Notes: a model not told the origin generated them from the sequence alone. A stretch of 64,000 nucleotides of DNA from Tuctoria greenei (GCA_036927565.1 JAYESD010000003.1:95093591-95157590); one strand, 5' to 3'; counted from the first letter of the stretch, positions 42,921 to 54,554 are shown. A program made the numbers and translations.

Positions 42921-44093
42921 TTATGCAACCAAAACCATACTTACCACCTCGGTTGTGGCAATTATGTAGAGGTACAGGGGCTTCCCGGGCTTCGGTGCCA
43001 CCATTATTGGTAGCGACGTCAACTGCTGCTTCAGCTTGCGGAATGCCTTCTCCACATCTTTAGTCCAGACGAATGGTCTGGATTGGCGCAGGAGTTTGAA
43101 GAACGGGAGAGCCCGCTCTACCAGCCTAGAGATGAACTGGCTGAGCGCTGTCAAGCACCCTGCAAGCTTTTGCACGTCCTTGATGCGGGCTAGAGGCCGC
43201 ATCAGCTCCACCGCTTTGATTTTTCCTGGGTTGGCCTTGATTCCTCGGTGTGAGATGAAGAACCTGAGGAGCCTCCCAACTTTTACACCGAACACACACT
43301 TGTCTGGGTTGAGCTTTGTGCATGTGGTTCGCCGCCTGTCAAAGACTAGGGCGAGGTTTTCTAGCTGTGATGTTTGTAATTGGATTTTTACTACAATAAC
43401 ATCAACATATACCTCTAGTAGGTCCTGAATGAGGTCCCCAAATGTTTTATGCATGGCACATACAAAGGTGGGGAGGGCATTCTTAAGACCGTAAGGCATG
43501 GATACATAGCAGTAAAGGCCATCTACAATTATGAAAGTGGTATGTTCTTCATCCTCTCTAGACATTGGGATTTGGTGGAACCCTGAATACGCATCTAGAA
43601 AGCATAACATATTGCACCCCGAAGTTGAATCTACGATTTGATCAATTCTAGGGAGATGGAAAGGATCTTTAGGACATGCCTTGTTGAGGTTGGTGTAGTC
43701 AATGCACATCTGAAGCTTACCGCCAGCCTTGGGGACAACAACCGGATTGGCCAGCCATTTGGGATGGTGGACCTCCTGTATGAAGCCAGCATCGAGGAGC
43801 TTCTTGATCTCCTCACGGATGATGTTCTGCCGCTCGATGGACTGCTTACGTGGCCTCTATTGTTGCGGTCGTGCATTGGGGTAGATCTTCAGACGGTGCT
43901 CGATCACTTCCCTAAGGATGCCCAACATCTGCGACGGTTGCCAGGCAAAGATGTCGACGTTAGCTCGCAGGAAGGTAGTGAGCACCGATTCCTGCTCGCT
44001 GTTCAGACTCTCGGCGATACGGGTGGTCTGAGCCGCATCAGTGCCAATCTGGATTGTCTTGATGGGTATGTCATCATCGTCGAAGGGCTGCAC
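42921..44093 (-). pseudogene. pol: Tat element X reverse transcriptase
   Basis: Opens DDDIPIKTIQIGTDAAQTTRIAE and LTTFLRANVDIFAWQPSQM, a stop at 43857, then QMCIDYTNLNKACPKDPF, CFLDAYSGFHQIPM, CYVSMPYGLKNALPTFV. The catalytic YxDD box reads YVDV (43398-43409), so the second Asp is lost. Then NPDKCVFGVKVG, SHRGIKANPGKIKA, LAGCLTALSQFISR, and the start of RNase H with KPLYLYIIATTEVVSMVLVA. Otherwise open from 43709 to 42921. Confidence 0.85.
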
Positions 44094-44942
44094 TCATGGT
44101 GCACCGACGCGGCTGCGCGTGCGTTGGTCTGGCAAAGGCTTACTCGACCCAGCATCGCACAGGGCAGGTGCTGAAGCTTTTGCCAGCACTCGGAGCTTCT
44201 CCAAAACTGTCATCGCAGCAGCACGATCTCCGCAGATCTTGAGGACGCTAGAGGGTGTCGGCATCTTGAGGACGAGGTAGCCGTAATGGGCTATAGCCAT
44301 AAACCGGTAGAGAGCTGGCCTGCCGATAATGGTGTGGTAGGGGAGGCTAACCTCCGCGACGTCAAATAGAATATTTTCCGTCCTGAAGTTCTCGGGTGTC
44401 CCTAAGGTCACCCGGAGGTGGATGCAACCGTACGGGATAGCACTCTCCGGTCTTACCCCCAAGAATGATCTTGACATGGCGAGCTCAGACACGGGGATCT
44501 TTAGCTTGTTGAAGGACGCGTGACTGATAACGTTGAGGCCGGCTCCATCATCTACCAGAACGTGGTAAAACTTTACACTGGCGATAGTGGGGGCGACGAG
44601 GTGGTGCAGTTGCCTGGCTCCCGCCATGTTCTCGGGGCAGTCGGAGGCATCGAAGCTGATCAGCGTTTCCATCCATTTGTTGTGCGGTGATGGGACATGC
44701 GTAGAGGCCCGGCACAGGGTCTTGACCGCATTCCTGGATGCAGGTTCCCAAGATCTTCCACAGATGATGTTGAGTGTTTTGCGACGCTCGTGGTCACTGT
44801 TGAGGTCGAAGCTCACAGCCTGGTGTACTGTTTCCATGGAGCGTTCTGGCCTTTGGAACTCCTTCTCCACGTTTTTGTTGACACTATGGTCGACCTTTTG
44901 TGGTTTGATCTCGTCGCAGCTCGCAGGCTTGATGAACACCAT
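44094..44942 (-). pseudogene. Tat element X gag start fused to protease (gag deleted)
   Basis: ATG at 44942 (MVFIKPASCDEIKPQ), about 50 bases from the primer site, so this is the native Gag start. But most of Gag, including core and zinc knuckle, is absent. After about 95 residues it enters the protease region: ISFDASDCPENMAGARQLH, VKFYHVLVDDGAGLNVIS (active site altered from DGG/DSG type), TLGTPENFRTENILFDV, TIIGRPALYRFMA. Open for about 280 codons. Y has the same gag deletion, so it predates the split of X and Y. Confidence 0.8.
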
Positions 44943-44982
44943 GGTGGTGAAAGCGCTACCACTTTTTTGAGGGAAAAAAGCC

Positions 44983-45000
44983 CCTACCTGGCACACAAAA
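44983..45000 (-). other. Tat primer-site region at LTR B
   Basis: The reverse strand after the LTR end reads TTTTGTGTGCCAGGTAGG. The equivalents are TTTGGCGCGCTAGGTAGG at C and TTTGGCACGCCAAGTAGG at 56293, so this copy is mutated. Confidence 0.65.
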
Positions 45001-46130
45001 TGTCGAAGAGTTAATGCAACACTTCCCTCGGATCTGCTAAGGAGCAGCCCGTAGAGGTTCTTGTTCGACGGAGCTTAGGCCTCAAACTAGTGTTCTACTG
45101 GAAGGGTATGAGACATGGTGGTTTTTACGTGGTTCGGGCCACAAGGAGCGTAACACGCTACTCCATAGTGGATTGTATTGCTGGTGAGTGTGTATGCCTG
45201 TGTGTGTGTGTATCGGGAATTCTGAGTCTGGTTCTTGTATCGTTGGCGGTCCGGGCCTTTTATAGTCAAGACCGGATGCCTTACAAGTGGGGTCCCAGGG
45301 CCTGACAGGTGGTCCCGAGGCGATCTTATCCTAAAGATCTAAGGCTTCTCACATAAGCTTCCTCTGAGGGTGCTAGTGGAGACTCGCCGTCTTGCCACCT
45401 CCCTTGTCAGTAGCCCATGCGTCGTCGCTGACGGTGGCAGAAGGTGTCCTGTCAACTTGTCTTATTGCCACAAGCTACCCACTTGGCTGAGTGAGATAGG
45501 CCTGAAGCGCCTTCACTGTGATGCGATTGGTCATAGTGGTCTCTGACCATCGGCGTGACTTACGGCGTGCACCAGGGGTGGTTGCAGGTCTTCAATGCTT
45601 GACTGGAGCGGAGTGCTCCACCCTTTAACTCCTTCACCTTACCGTCTGGGGCGTGCTGCGGTACACGTGGCAACGTAGAGGCAGACCCTCGATGGGGAGG
45701 CTAGCCCTGGTCCTTCATGACGTGAGGCGGCTCTGTGGCTCCCCAGAGTACATGGAAGATCTATGTTTTTTCCCTTGGGGGGTGCTGGTCCTCGTGCTCC
45801 GTGCTACGTGGCTGTTTCAGGGGCGCTCTTCCAAGGACGGGTGAGGTCCCGTCCCTACACGTGGCAACTCGGGAGCCCGTCATACTGGAGGGGCCGAGTC
45901 CCATCTTCAAAGCTTACGTGGCAACGCCGCAACTTGACCTTTGAGGGAGGCAAAGGCCTTGGCGCCTATATGACACATGGCGCCTTCAGACGCGCCTCGC
46001 TGTCTTCATCCTGTGTGCGAGGGTACCCCATCTGCAGGGTACCGACAGTGGCCCCTGGGTCCACATTGGGGCATGGTGAAGTGCCCAAAGGTGGAGCCCT
46101 TTCCACGTCTTCCCGCACTCTGCTTTAATG
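45001..46130 (-). repeat. Tat LTR B, shared by X and Y
   Basis: TGTCGAAGAGTTAATG... to CTCTGCTTTAA, matching LTR A but lacking the last ~15 bases (the LTR's 5' terminus). It then passes directly into 46131-46145 filler and the segment that lies beyond the antisense ORF in X. Confidence 0.85.
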
Positions 46131-46389
46131 AGCCCATATTCATGTCGTTAGCCTTTTAGGGACCAACATTGCACAATTGACGCGGCCGGTTTGTCGCTAG
46201 ATGATGTCCTGCCTATGGAATCCCCCTTAGAGGCACCCTGGTAGGCTTGGCCAGATTGTTGGGTACGCCTGCCACTTGAACGCAGGATGTCTTCAACTGG
46301 TCCCCATCGGCAGTGAGGGAGCATGAGTGTTGTCATTGCCGACAGTCAGAGCTGGCTGCTCTGGCTCTGCCCTCCGTTGCTGCGAAGTC
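46131..46389. other. Deletion junction and segment before the 70-bp array of Y
   Basis: Matches 37480-37700 of X. The whole antisense ORF (34104 to about 37375 in X) is missing between LTR B and this segment. Confidence 0.75.
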
Positions 46390-47890
46390 GTCGATGGCAG
46401 GCCCCTTGGGAGGTGCCGGAGCTGGGTGCTCCGGCGTCGTCCACCATTGTCATAGAGTCGTCAAAGGCAGGCCCGTATCAGCACTTGGTGCTGACGTTGA
46501 CGGTCTGGGATGTCACAGCAGGCCCCTTATGAGGTGCTGGAGCTGGGTGCTCTGGCGTCGCCCACCATCTCCATAAAAACATCGACCGCAGGCCCCCTGG
46601 GAGGTGCTGTTGATGGATGCTCCGGCATCGTCCACCATCTTCGTGGAAACATTGACGGCAGGCCCCTTGGGAGGTGTCGGAGCAGGATGCTCCGGCGTCG
46701 TCCACCATTCTGGTAGAGTCATCAACGGCAGGCCCCTGGTGTACAAGCTATCGCGAGAGAACCCTATTAGCAATAAGTGCGGGGTAGGAGAATTTACTCA
46801 CGTATCCGCACGTGGTGCTGACGTTGACGGTCTGGGATGTCGACAGCAGGCCCCTTGCGAGTTGTTAGAGATGGGTGCTTTGGCGTCGCCCACCATCTCC
46901 ATGAAAACTTTGACAGCAGGCCCCCTGGGAGGTGCCAGAGCTAGGTGCTCCGGCGTTGCCTACCACCTTCGTGTAGTCGTGGAATGCAGGTGCCTGGTGG
47001 ACAGGATACCACAAGCGAACTTTGTTAGTAGCAGAAACAGGTCAGGAGAGTGCACTCACTTGTCCGCGCTTATTGCTGTTGCTGACGTGTTGGGACGTCA
47101 ACGACAGGCCCCCTTGGGGTGCCGGAGCTGTATGCTCCGGCATTGCCCACCATCGTCGTAGAGTCGTCAACGTCAGACCCCTTGGGAGGTGCCGGAGCTG
47201 GATGCTCCAGTGTCGCCCACCTTCTTCTTGGAAACGTCGATGACAGGCTTCTTGGGAAGTGTCGGAGATGGATGCTCTGGCGCCGCCCACCATCTTTGTG
47301 GAAACGTCGACGGCAGGCCCCTTGAGAGGTGCCGGAGCTGGATGCTCCGGCGTTGCCCACCATCTTCGTGGAAACGTCGACGGCAAACTCCTTGGGAGGT
47401 GCCGGAGCTGGATGCTCCGGCGTCGCCCACCTTATTCATGGAAACGTCGACGGCAGGCCCCTTGGGAGGTGCCAGAGCTGGATGCTCCAGCGTCATCCAC
47501 CATTGTCATAGCGTCGTCAACGGTAGGCCCCTAGTGTACAGGCTATCGCGAGAAAACCCTGTTAGCAATAAGTGCGGGGTAGGAGAATTTACTCTCATAT
47601 TCGTGCTTGGTGCTGACGTTGACGGTCTGGGACGTCGACAACAGGCCCCATTCGGGGTGTTGGAGCTGGGTGCTCCGGCGTCGCCCACCATCCCCATGAA
47701 AATGTCCACGGTAGGCCCCCTGGGAGGTGCTGGAGATGGATGCTCCGACATCGCCCACCATCTTCATAGAAACGTCCACGACAGGCCCTCTGGGAGGTGC
47801 TGGAGATGGATGCTTCGGCGTCGCTCGCCATCTTCATGGAAACGTCGACAGCAGGCCCCTTGGGAGGTGTCAGAGCTTGATGCTCTGGCG
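46390..47890. repeat. 70-bp tandem array of element Y
   Basis: Same unit as in X; neighbouring units start at 47321, 47391 and 47461, exactly 70 apart. Interrupting blocks at about 46745 and 47540. Copy number and order differ from X. Long ORFs on both strands are artefacts. Confidence 0.9.
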
Positions 47891-48641
47891 TAACGTGCTT
47901 TGTATGTCCTGCACACATAACAGAGGTTCATATTGTTTTGCTCGCTGGTGATCTTTTCCTATCTTTAAGTATTTTCATGTCTTACAGTCCTGTGCTGGTC
48001 CACGGGATTTGGGTAATTTTGTGCATTGGTGCTCAGGGCCCTGCTTCTTTCTTATTCGGGGGTGTGAGCGTCCTGGCCCCTGGTACTTAGCCGTGACACT
48101 GGGAGGCAAAGCACACACACGCTTAGGGTACAGGACCAAGCTAAGCATGTTGCATGCTGTGGACCTCTAGCTCGGCGTTGGCCTTTCTCGAGGAACCATT
48201 TGGCACTACAGGACCCCAAGTAAGAAGGCAGTCGCGAGTTTCCAAGACACCTTGCAGGTACCTCAAATACATCCGCCTGCAGCAGAGTTGCGTGACTCTA
48301 CTAGGGATGGTATAGAACAAATTTCACCAAGTATATGCAGACAATATAGAAAAGACGAGACTAGCTAGATTGATCACAAAATTAACAGGTTATTTTAAGT
48401 GAACGTAATAGAAAGCACATGGTAAGATAGTGAATTGTTCTCATTGGTGGTCTCAGGAGTGGATTGGCTTTACAGTAAGGCAACGACCCACTCCAGTTGG
48501 CTAGGGAGGTAGAGTGTTCATGCTTAGGGTACGGAACCAAGCTAAACGGATGTACACTCTCGACCTTCCCCCCCAGAGTTTTTTTGTCATAAGTGCTGCT
48601 CCTTGGCACCATGACACCCTACACTATCCTACAATTTATGG
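47891..48641. repeat. Non-coding modules between the array and integrase (Y)
   Basis: Collinear with 39394-40177 of X. No gene. Confidence 0.7.
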
Positions 48642-49784
48642 TTAAGGGTAGAACTTACAGAGGTGCTCTATGTTCCAAGGGTTGGGTAGGGGCTCTCCTT
48701 CTTCCGTGGCGAGGCGCACACACCCGGGGCGGGATACTTGTATCACTCGGAAGGAGCCTTCCCAGCTGGGGGAAAGTTTGTGCGACCCTTCCCAAGAGAG
48801 TATGCGCTGCAGCACTAGGTCACCTGTCTTGAGCTCTCTACTCCGCACGAACCACTCTTGGTAGCGCCTCAGTGCCTATCAGTAATGTGCGTTTCAGATG
48901 GTGGCGTGCCACCTTGTTTCATCGATGAGGTTGACATCTTCTAGGCGGAGCTGGTCTTGTGAGGCTTCATCGAACGCTCAAACTCTGAACGAGCCCACAA
49001 TGATCTCTGGGGGAATGATGGCCTCGGCCCCATATACCAAAATGAAAGGTGTTTCTCCCGTGGCGTGGTTGGGTGACGTCCGGCTTGCCCACAGTGCACA
49101 ATGGAGTTCATCAACCCACTTGGCACCATGCTTATCCAAGCTGTCATATGTGCGTGTCTTGAGGCCCCTAAGGATCTCAGCGTTGGCCCGTTCGACTTGT
49201 CCGTTGCTCTTTGGACGAGCCACAGATGCATAACAAAGTTGGACGCCGAGGTCTTCGTAGTAGTCCTGGAATGCTGCACTGGTGAACTGGGTCCCGTTGT
49301 CGGTGATGATCCTATTTGGGACCCGAAACCTGCAGATAAGTGATTTGATGAACTTGACTGCAGACTCCTTGTTGAGGTTGATCACTAGGGCTGCCTTAGC
49401 CCACTTGGTGCACTTATCCATGGCGACATAGAGGAACCGGTACCCTCCGACTACCCTAGGGAAGGGTCCCAGGATATCTAGCCCCCAGACCGCGAAAGGC
49501 CAGGAGGGCGGGATCATCTGTAGTGACTGCGTCAGAGTGTGAATTTGCTTGGCGTGGAACTGGCACGCCTTGCACTTCTTGACCAGTTTGACGGTGTCTT
49601 GTAGTGCTGTTGGCCAGTAGAAGCCATGCCGGAAGGCTTTGCCAACCAGCGTGCGGGAAGCTGCGTGATTCCCACACTCTTCTTCGTGGATTTCTACGAG
49701 CAAGTCGCAACCTTCCTGCCGAGTTATGCACCATAGTAGTACGCTATTGGCACCATGTCGGCAGAGATCACCTTCTACCAGCAT
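48642..49784 (-). pseudogene. pol: Tat element Y integrase, catalytic residues intact
   Basis: Open from 49784 to 48978. The zinc finger has IHEEECGNHAASRTLVGKAF and CKACQFHAKQ. The core has WGLDILGPFP (first Asp), IITDNGTQFTSAAF (second Asp) and SNGQVERANAEILRG (Glu). The C-terminal part has WVDELHCALWASRTSP and LVYGAEAIIPPEI; after a frameshift near 48950 it ends GEPLPNPWNIEHLCKFYP with the stop at 48642. HHCC and DDE are complete, making this the best-kept enzyme of the array. It has no start codon of its own; the polyprotein upstream is broken. Confidence 0.85.
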
Positions 49785-49892
49785 GTATTATTTAGCCATC
49801 CTCACGATCCTCTCAGCGGATGCTGGGTTCTCCGGGATGAGGTTGTCCTGCAGGTAGTCCCGGACCTCTGTGATCCACGCGTCGGGACTCTC

Positions 49893-50700
49893 CTAAGCTT
49901 CTGGATCTTGGGCGCCAGGTGATTTGGGACCCCTGGTGATGATTAAGAACCTTGCCGACCCCCATGGTTGCAGGGCTGCCGTGGTTGCCAGTTCTGTGGA
50001 GCTGGGCTCACCTTCTTCATTAGGCCTTGCCGGCCTAGCGGTTGGCCGTACCAACCTCCTGCTAAAGACCCCTTCTAGAACGGGGGCTCCTGTGGACGCT
50101 ATGGTTGACAGGGCATTGGCGATGGAGTTGTCGGCGTGCGGCACATGGCAGAGATCCAAGGCCTCGAATCCAGCTTCTAGCTTCTTGACATGTATAATAT
50201 ATGTCGCGAGCCACGGGTCGTTGCAGCAGCACTCACCCTAGACTTGCTTGATGATCAGCTGGGAGTCCCCCTTGACCAGCATCTACTAGACACTGAGACC
50301 CTGCACAGTTGTGAGTCTGAAGATGAGGGCTTTGTACTCTGCCATGTTGTTGGTAGCCTTGAAGTCGAGGCGCACTACGTACTTGGACTGCTCCCTTTTG
50401 GCGAGGTGAGCAGTACCCCAGCTCTAGCCCCTAGCTTCCTTGAGGATTCGTTGAAGAAGAGTGTACAGTGAGGTCCGGTAGGCACCGGAGCCCTAGGCTC
50501 CAGCTCACTGACCTCCCGGCCCCTGGGTTGCTCGGATAGGGGGTCCACTCAGCAACGAAGTTTGCCTGGGCTTGACTCTTGATTGCATGTTGTGGCAAGA
50601 AATCAAGCTCGAACTCCACTAATTCAGCTGCCCACTTGGTGATATTGCTAGTTGCGTTCGGGCTGCGCAGCACTGCTCCCAGTGGGAACGAAGTCACCAC
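49893..50700 (-). pseudogene. pol: Tat element Y second RNase H region
   Basis: NATSNITKWAAELVEFELDF and the equivalent of the FFDGSS stretch (50430-50480, read as VHSSSTNPQGS after a frameshift), ending DLCHVPHADNSIANALSTIA. More degraded than in X. Confidence 0.7.
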
Positions 50701-50706
50701 TGATAC

Positions 50707-51292
50707 TCAGTGTGCCTGAAAATAATGGCAGAGCTTCCTCGACGCGATTAGCACCACATAGAGTAGTTTTTGGACTTCGAGGTACCTTGTCTTTGCCTCA
50801 TGCAGGACTTTGCTGATGAAGTAGACTGGGCGTTGGATGGTCTGGGACCTTTTCGGAGAATCCGGCACATCTTCTTCCCTTTGCTCCAGGTCCAGCGACT
50901 CCATGTCACCTGAGCCTGGTGCTTCCTTCGGGGGCTGGGACTCAAAGGCTTCTTGGCCTTCGGGGCTCCTTAGGGGGACCTGGTCATCCTCTGGGGACTG
51001 GGACCCAGAGGCTCCTTGGCCTCCAGGGCCCCCTTGGGGGACCCGAACGTCCTCTGGGGGCTGGGACCCAGACATCATATGGGGGCTGGGATCCAGAGGC
51101 ACCTTGCTCTCCGGGGCCCCCTTGGGGGACTCGGACATCCTCTGGGGGCTGGGACCCAGAGGATCTTTGGTCTCCAGGGCCACTTGGGGGGTGCCCGAAC
51201 GTCCTCTGGGGGTGGGACCCAGAGGCTCCTTGGTCTTCGGGGCCCCCTAGGGAGACCCGGACGTCCTCTGGGGGTTGGGACCCGGGGGCTCC
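50707..51292 (-). pseudogene. pol: Tat element Y RNase H with internal repeat expansion
   Basis: The minus frame reads through several 60-bp units (GPSPQRMSESPKGAPES, SQPPEDVRVPQGGPGGQG, QSPEDDQVPLRSPEG) and then enters conserved RNase H sequence, QRPVYFISKVLHEAKTRYLE and YVVLIASRKLCHYFQAH, without interruption. The expansion is thus in frame within the enzyme. X has the same site with a different number of units. Confidence 0.8.
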
Positions 51293-52683
51293 TTAGTCCC
51301 CGGGGCCCTCTAAGGGGACTTGGACATCCTCTGGGGGCTGGGACCCAGAGGATCCTCTGTCATTGGGCCCCCCTATGAGCTCCAAGCCATGGGGCTCAGA
51401 ATCAGTGGCAGGGGCCCCTTCCTTTTGTCGGTGCTGCTGGGGGCCGGCCCGTTCTGCAACTAAAACCATACTTACCACCTCGGTTGTGGCGGCGATGTAG
51501 AGGTACAGGGGCTCCCCGGGCTCCGCTGCCACCATTATTGGTAGCGGCGTCAGCTGCTGCTTCAACTCGTGGAATGCCTTCTCCGCATCTTTGGTCCAAA
51601 CGAATGGTCCGAATTTGTGCAAGAGATTGAAGAACGGGAGAGCCACTCTGCCAGCCTAAAGATAAATTGGCTGAGCACTGCCAAGCACCCTGCAAGCTTT
51701 ATGCATGTCCTTGATGCGGGCTGGAGGCCGCATCAGCTCCACCACTTTGATTTTATCTGGGTTGGCCTTGATTCCTCGGTGTGAGACCAAGAACCCGAGG
51801 AGCTTCCCAGCTTTCACACCGAACACACACTTGTCTGGGTTGAGCTTTTTTCGTGTGGTTCACAGCCTGACAAATACTAGGGCGAGGTTTTCTAGCCATG
51901 ATGTTTGTAATGGGATTTTTACTACAATATCATCAAAATATACCTCTACTAGGTCCCGAATGAGGTCCCCAAATGTTTTATGCATGGCACGTACAAAGGT
52001 GGGGAGGGCATTCTTAAGACCATAAGGCATGGAGACATAACAGTAAAGGCCATCTACGGTTATAAAAGCAGTATGTTCTTCATCCTCTCTAGACATTGGG
52101 ATTTAATGGAACCCTGAATACACATATAGAAAGCATAACATATCACACCCTAAAGTTGAATCTATGATTTGCTCAATTCTAGGGAGAGGGAAGGATCTTT
52201 AGGACATTCCTTGTTGAGGTTGGTGTAGTCAATGCACATCCGAAGCTTACTGCCAGCCTTGGGGACAACAACCGGATTAGCCACCCATCTAGAATGGTGG
52301 ACCTCCCGTATGAAGCCAGCATCGAGGAGCTTCTTGATCTCCTCACGAATGAAGTTTTGCTGCTCGATGGACTGCTTATGGGGCCTCTGTTGCTGCGGCT
52401 GTGCATCGGGGTAGATCTTCAGACGGTGCTCGATCACTTTCCTGGGGATGCCCGACATCTGCGACGGTTGCAAGGCGAAGACATCGACGTTAGCTCGCAG
52501 GATGGTAGTGAGCACCGATTCCTGCTTGCTGTCCAGACTCCCCACGATACGGGTGGTCTGAGCCGCATCAATGCCAATCTGGATTGTCTTGATGGGTAAG
52601 TCATCGTCGGAGGGCTGCACTCGTGGTGCAGCGATGCGGCTGCGCGTGCGTGGGTCTGGCGAAGGCTTACTCCAACATCGCAT
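51293..52683 (-). pseudogene. pol: Tat element Y reverse transcriptase
   Basis: DDLPIKTIQIGIDAAQTTRIV, QQNFIREEIKKLLDAGFIRE, RMCIDYTNLNKECPKDPS, then a frameshift near 52190. Further on CYVSMPYGLKNALPTFVRAM and intact YFDD at 51929-51940. RNase H start KPLYLY/EPLYLYIAATTEVVSMVLVAER. The catalytic box is intact, unlike in X, but frameshifts at about 52190 and 51860 break the frame. Confidence 0.85.
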
Positions 52684-53480
52684 AAGGCCGGTGCTGGGGC
52701 CGTTGCTAGCGCTCGGAGCTTCTCCAAAACGGTCACCACAGCAGCATGATCTCCACAGATCTTGAGGACGTCGGATGGTGTCGGCATCTTGAGGACGAGG
52801 TAGCTGTAATGGGCTACAGCCATAAACCGGTATAGAGTTGGCCTGCCGATAATGGCGTGGTAGGGGAGGCTAACCTCCGGGACGTCAAATAGGATATTCT
52901 CCGTCCTGAAGTTCTCGGGTGTCCCTAAGGTCACCCGGAGGTGGATGAAGCCGTACAGGATAACACTCTCTGGTCCTACCCCCGAGAATGATCTTGACGG
53001 GGTGAGCTCAGACATGGGGATCTTTAGCTTGTCGAAGGACGCACGACTGATAAGGTTGAGGACGGCTCCACCATCTACCAGAACATGGTAAAACTTTACA
53101 CTGGCAATGGTGGGGTTGACGAGGAGGGGCAGTTGCCCGGCTCCTGCCATGTTCTCAGGGCAGTCGTAGGCATCAAAGCTGATCGGCGTCTCTATCCATT
53201 TGTGGTGCGGTGTCGGGACATGTGTAGAGGTTGTCGAAGCCATTGCCCGGCGCAAGGTCTTGACCGCTTTCCTGGATGCAAGATCCCAAGATCCTTCACA
53301 GATGATGTGGAGTGTTTTACGACGCTCATGGTCGCTGTTGAGGTCGAATTTCACAGCCTGGTGTACCGTTTCCATGGTGCGTTCCGGCCTTTGGAACTCC
53401 TTCTTCACATCTTTGCTGACACGATGGTCGACCTTTTGCGGCTTGATCTCGCCGCAGCTCGCGGGCTTGATGAACACCAT
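52684..53480 (-). pseudogene. Tat element Y gag start fused to protease (gag deleted)
   Basis: ATG at 53480 (MVFIKPASCGEIKPQ). About 100 residues of Gag N-terminus and linker lead directly to PISFDAYDCPENMAGAGQL, VKFYHVLVDGGAVLNLIS (protease site DGG), VTLGTPENFRTENILFDV and AIIGRPTLYRFMA. The frame is open to 52434 but leaves the conserved path near 52680 (frameshift against the RT start). Same gag deletion as X. Confidence 0.8.
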
Positions 53481-53518
53481 GGTGGTGATAGCGCTACCAC
53501 TTTTTTGAGGGAAAAGCC

Positions 53519-53536
53519 CCTACCTAGCGCGCCAAA
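53519..53536 (-). other. Tat primer-site region at LTR C
   Basis: The reverse strand reads TTTGGCGCGCTAGGTAGG after the LTR end ACATTCGACA-type terminus. Confidence 0.65.
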
Positions 53537-54286
53537 TGTCGAAGTGTTAATGTGACACTTCCCCAAGATCTGTTAAGGAGCAGCCCGCGGAGCTTCTTGT
53601 TCGGCGGGGCTTAGGCCTCAAACTAGTGTTCTATCCAAAGGGTATGAGACACTGTGGTTTTTACGTGGTTCGGGCTGCAAGGAGTGAACACCCTACTCCA
53701 CGGTGGATTGTATTGCTGGTGAGTGTGTATGCATGTGTGTGTATCAGGGATTCTGAGTTTGGTCCTTGTATCGGTGGCGGTCTGTGCCTTTTATAGTCAA
53801 GGTTGGACTCCTTACAAGTGGGGTCCCAGGCCCGACAGATGGTCCCGGGGTGATATTATCATAAATATCTAAGGCTTCTTGCATAATCTTCCTCTGAGGG
53901 TGGCAGTGGAGACTCGCCGTCTTGCCACCTCCCTTGTCAATAGCCCACGCGCCGTTGCTGACGGTGGCAGAAGGTGTACCGTCGGCTTATCTTGTTGTCG
54001 CATGCTACCCAATTGGCTGAGTGGGATAGGCCTGCAGCGCCTTCACTGTGATGCGATTGGTCATAGCAGTCTCTGACCGTCGGCGTGCCCCACGTCGTGC
54101 GCCAGGAGTGGTTGCGGGTCTTCAATGCTTGACTGGAGCAGAGTGCTCCACCCTTTAACTCCCGCACCTTTCCGTCTGGGGCGAGCTGCAGGACACGTGG
54201 CAGCGTCAGGGCAGGTCCTTGGCAGGAAGTCTAGCCCCGGTCCTTCGTGACGTGTGGCGGCTTTGGGGCTCCCCAGGGTACGTGAA
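53537..54286 (-). repeat. Tat LTR C, truncated
   Basis: TGTCGAAGTGTTAATG... matches LTR A up to CTCCCCAGGGTACGTG, then is cut at about 54286 by Athila-like LTR sequence. About 390 bases of its U3 are missing. Confidence 0.8.
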
Positions 54287-54533
54287 TCATCTATCATTTC
54301 GAATAGATTGCTTAGCTGTGTGTCACACTACCCATACATTATCAACTTACCTCTGTCTTGATAATTGATTAGTATCTCATAGCTTGATCATAAGAGTAGT
54401 GTTTACTTTACTCCATTGCCTTCCTTTGGGATAAATACGATACCCTTGGGAATACTCTTGGGTGAAAGCCTACACGACAGGTTCCGTGCGCTTGCGGATT
54501 TTTTATCCGAGACGTAAGAAACGTCAACAAACA
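54287..54533 (+). repeat. Athila-like LTR end, plus strand
   Basis: Ends in GGTTCCGTGCGCTTGCGG...CGTCAACAAACA, five bases before a primer site. Related to the minus-strand LTR pieces at 13631-14513 and 32017-32956 (shared GTGTGTCACACTAC, CCTTCCTTTGGGA, CTTGGGAATACTCTTGG). Only about the last 250 bases are present. Confidence 0.7.
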
Positions 54534-54537
54534 TTTA

Positions 54538-54554
54538 TGGCGCTGTTGTCGGGG
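54538..54554 (+). other. Primer binding site, tRNA-Asp type
   Basis: TGGCGCTGTTGTCGGGG, two changes from TGGCGCCGTTGCCGGGG used by Athila-type elements. Confidence 0.75.

Larger units (their letters stand above)
32957..54286 (-). mobile_element. Tat-type (RIRE2/Grande-like) Ty3/gypsy array: three LTRs, two internal regions
   Basis: LTRs at 32957-34103 (A), 45001-46130 (B) and 53537-54286 (C), all minus strand, with primer-site-like sequence beside B and C. X lies between A and B and Y between B and C, each with gag-protease, reverse transcriptase, RNase H, a second RNase H and integrase. So B serves both as 3' LTR of Y and 5' LTR of X. Confidence 0.85.

Noticed and set aside
50837..51378. 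Gly/Pro/Trp-rich plus-strand ORFs of up to 137 codons
   Set aside because: Complement of the in-frame RNase H repeat expansion of Tat element Y.
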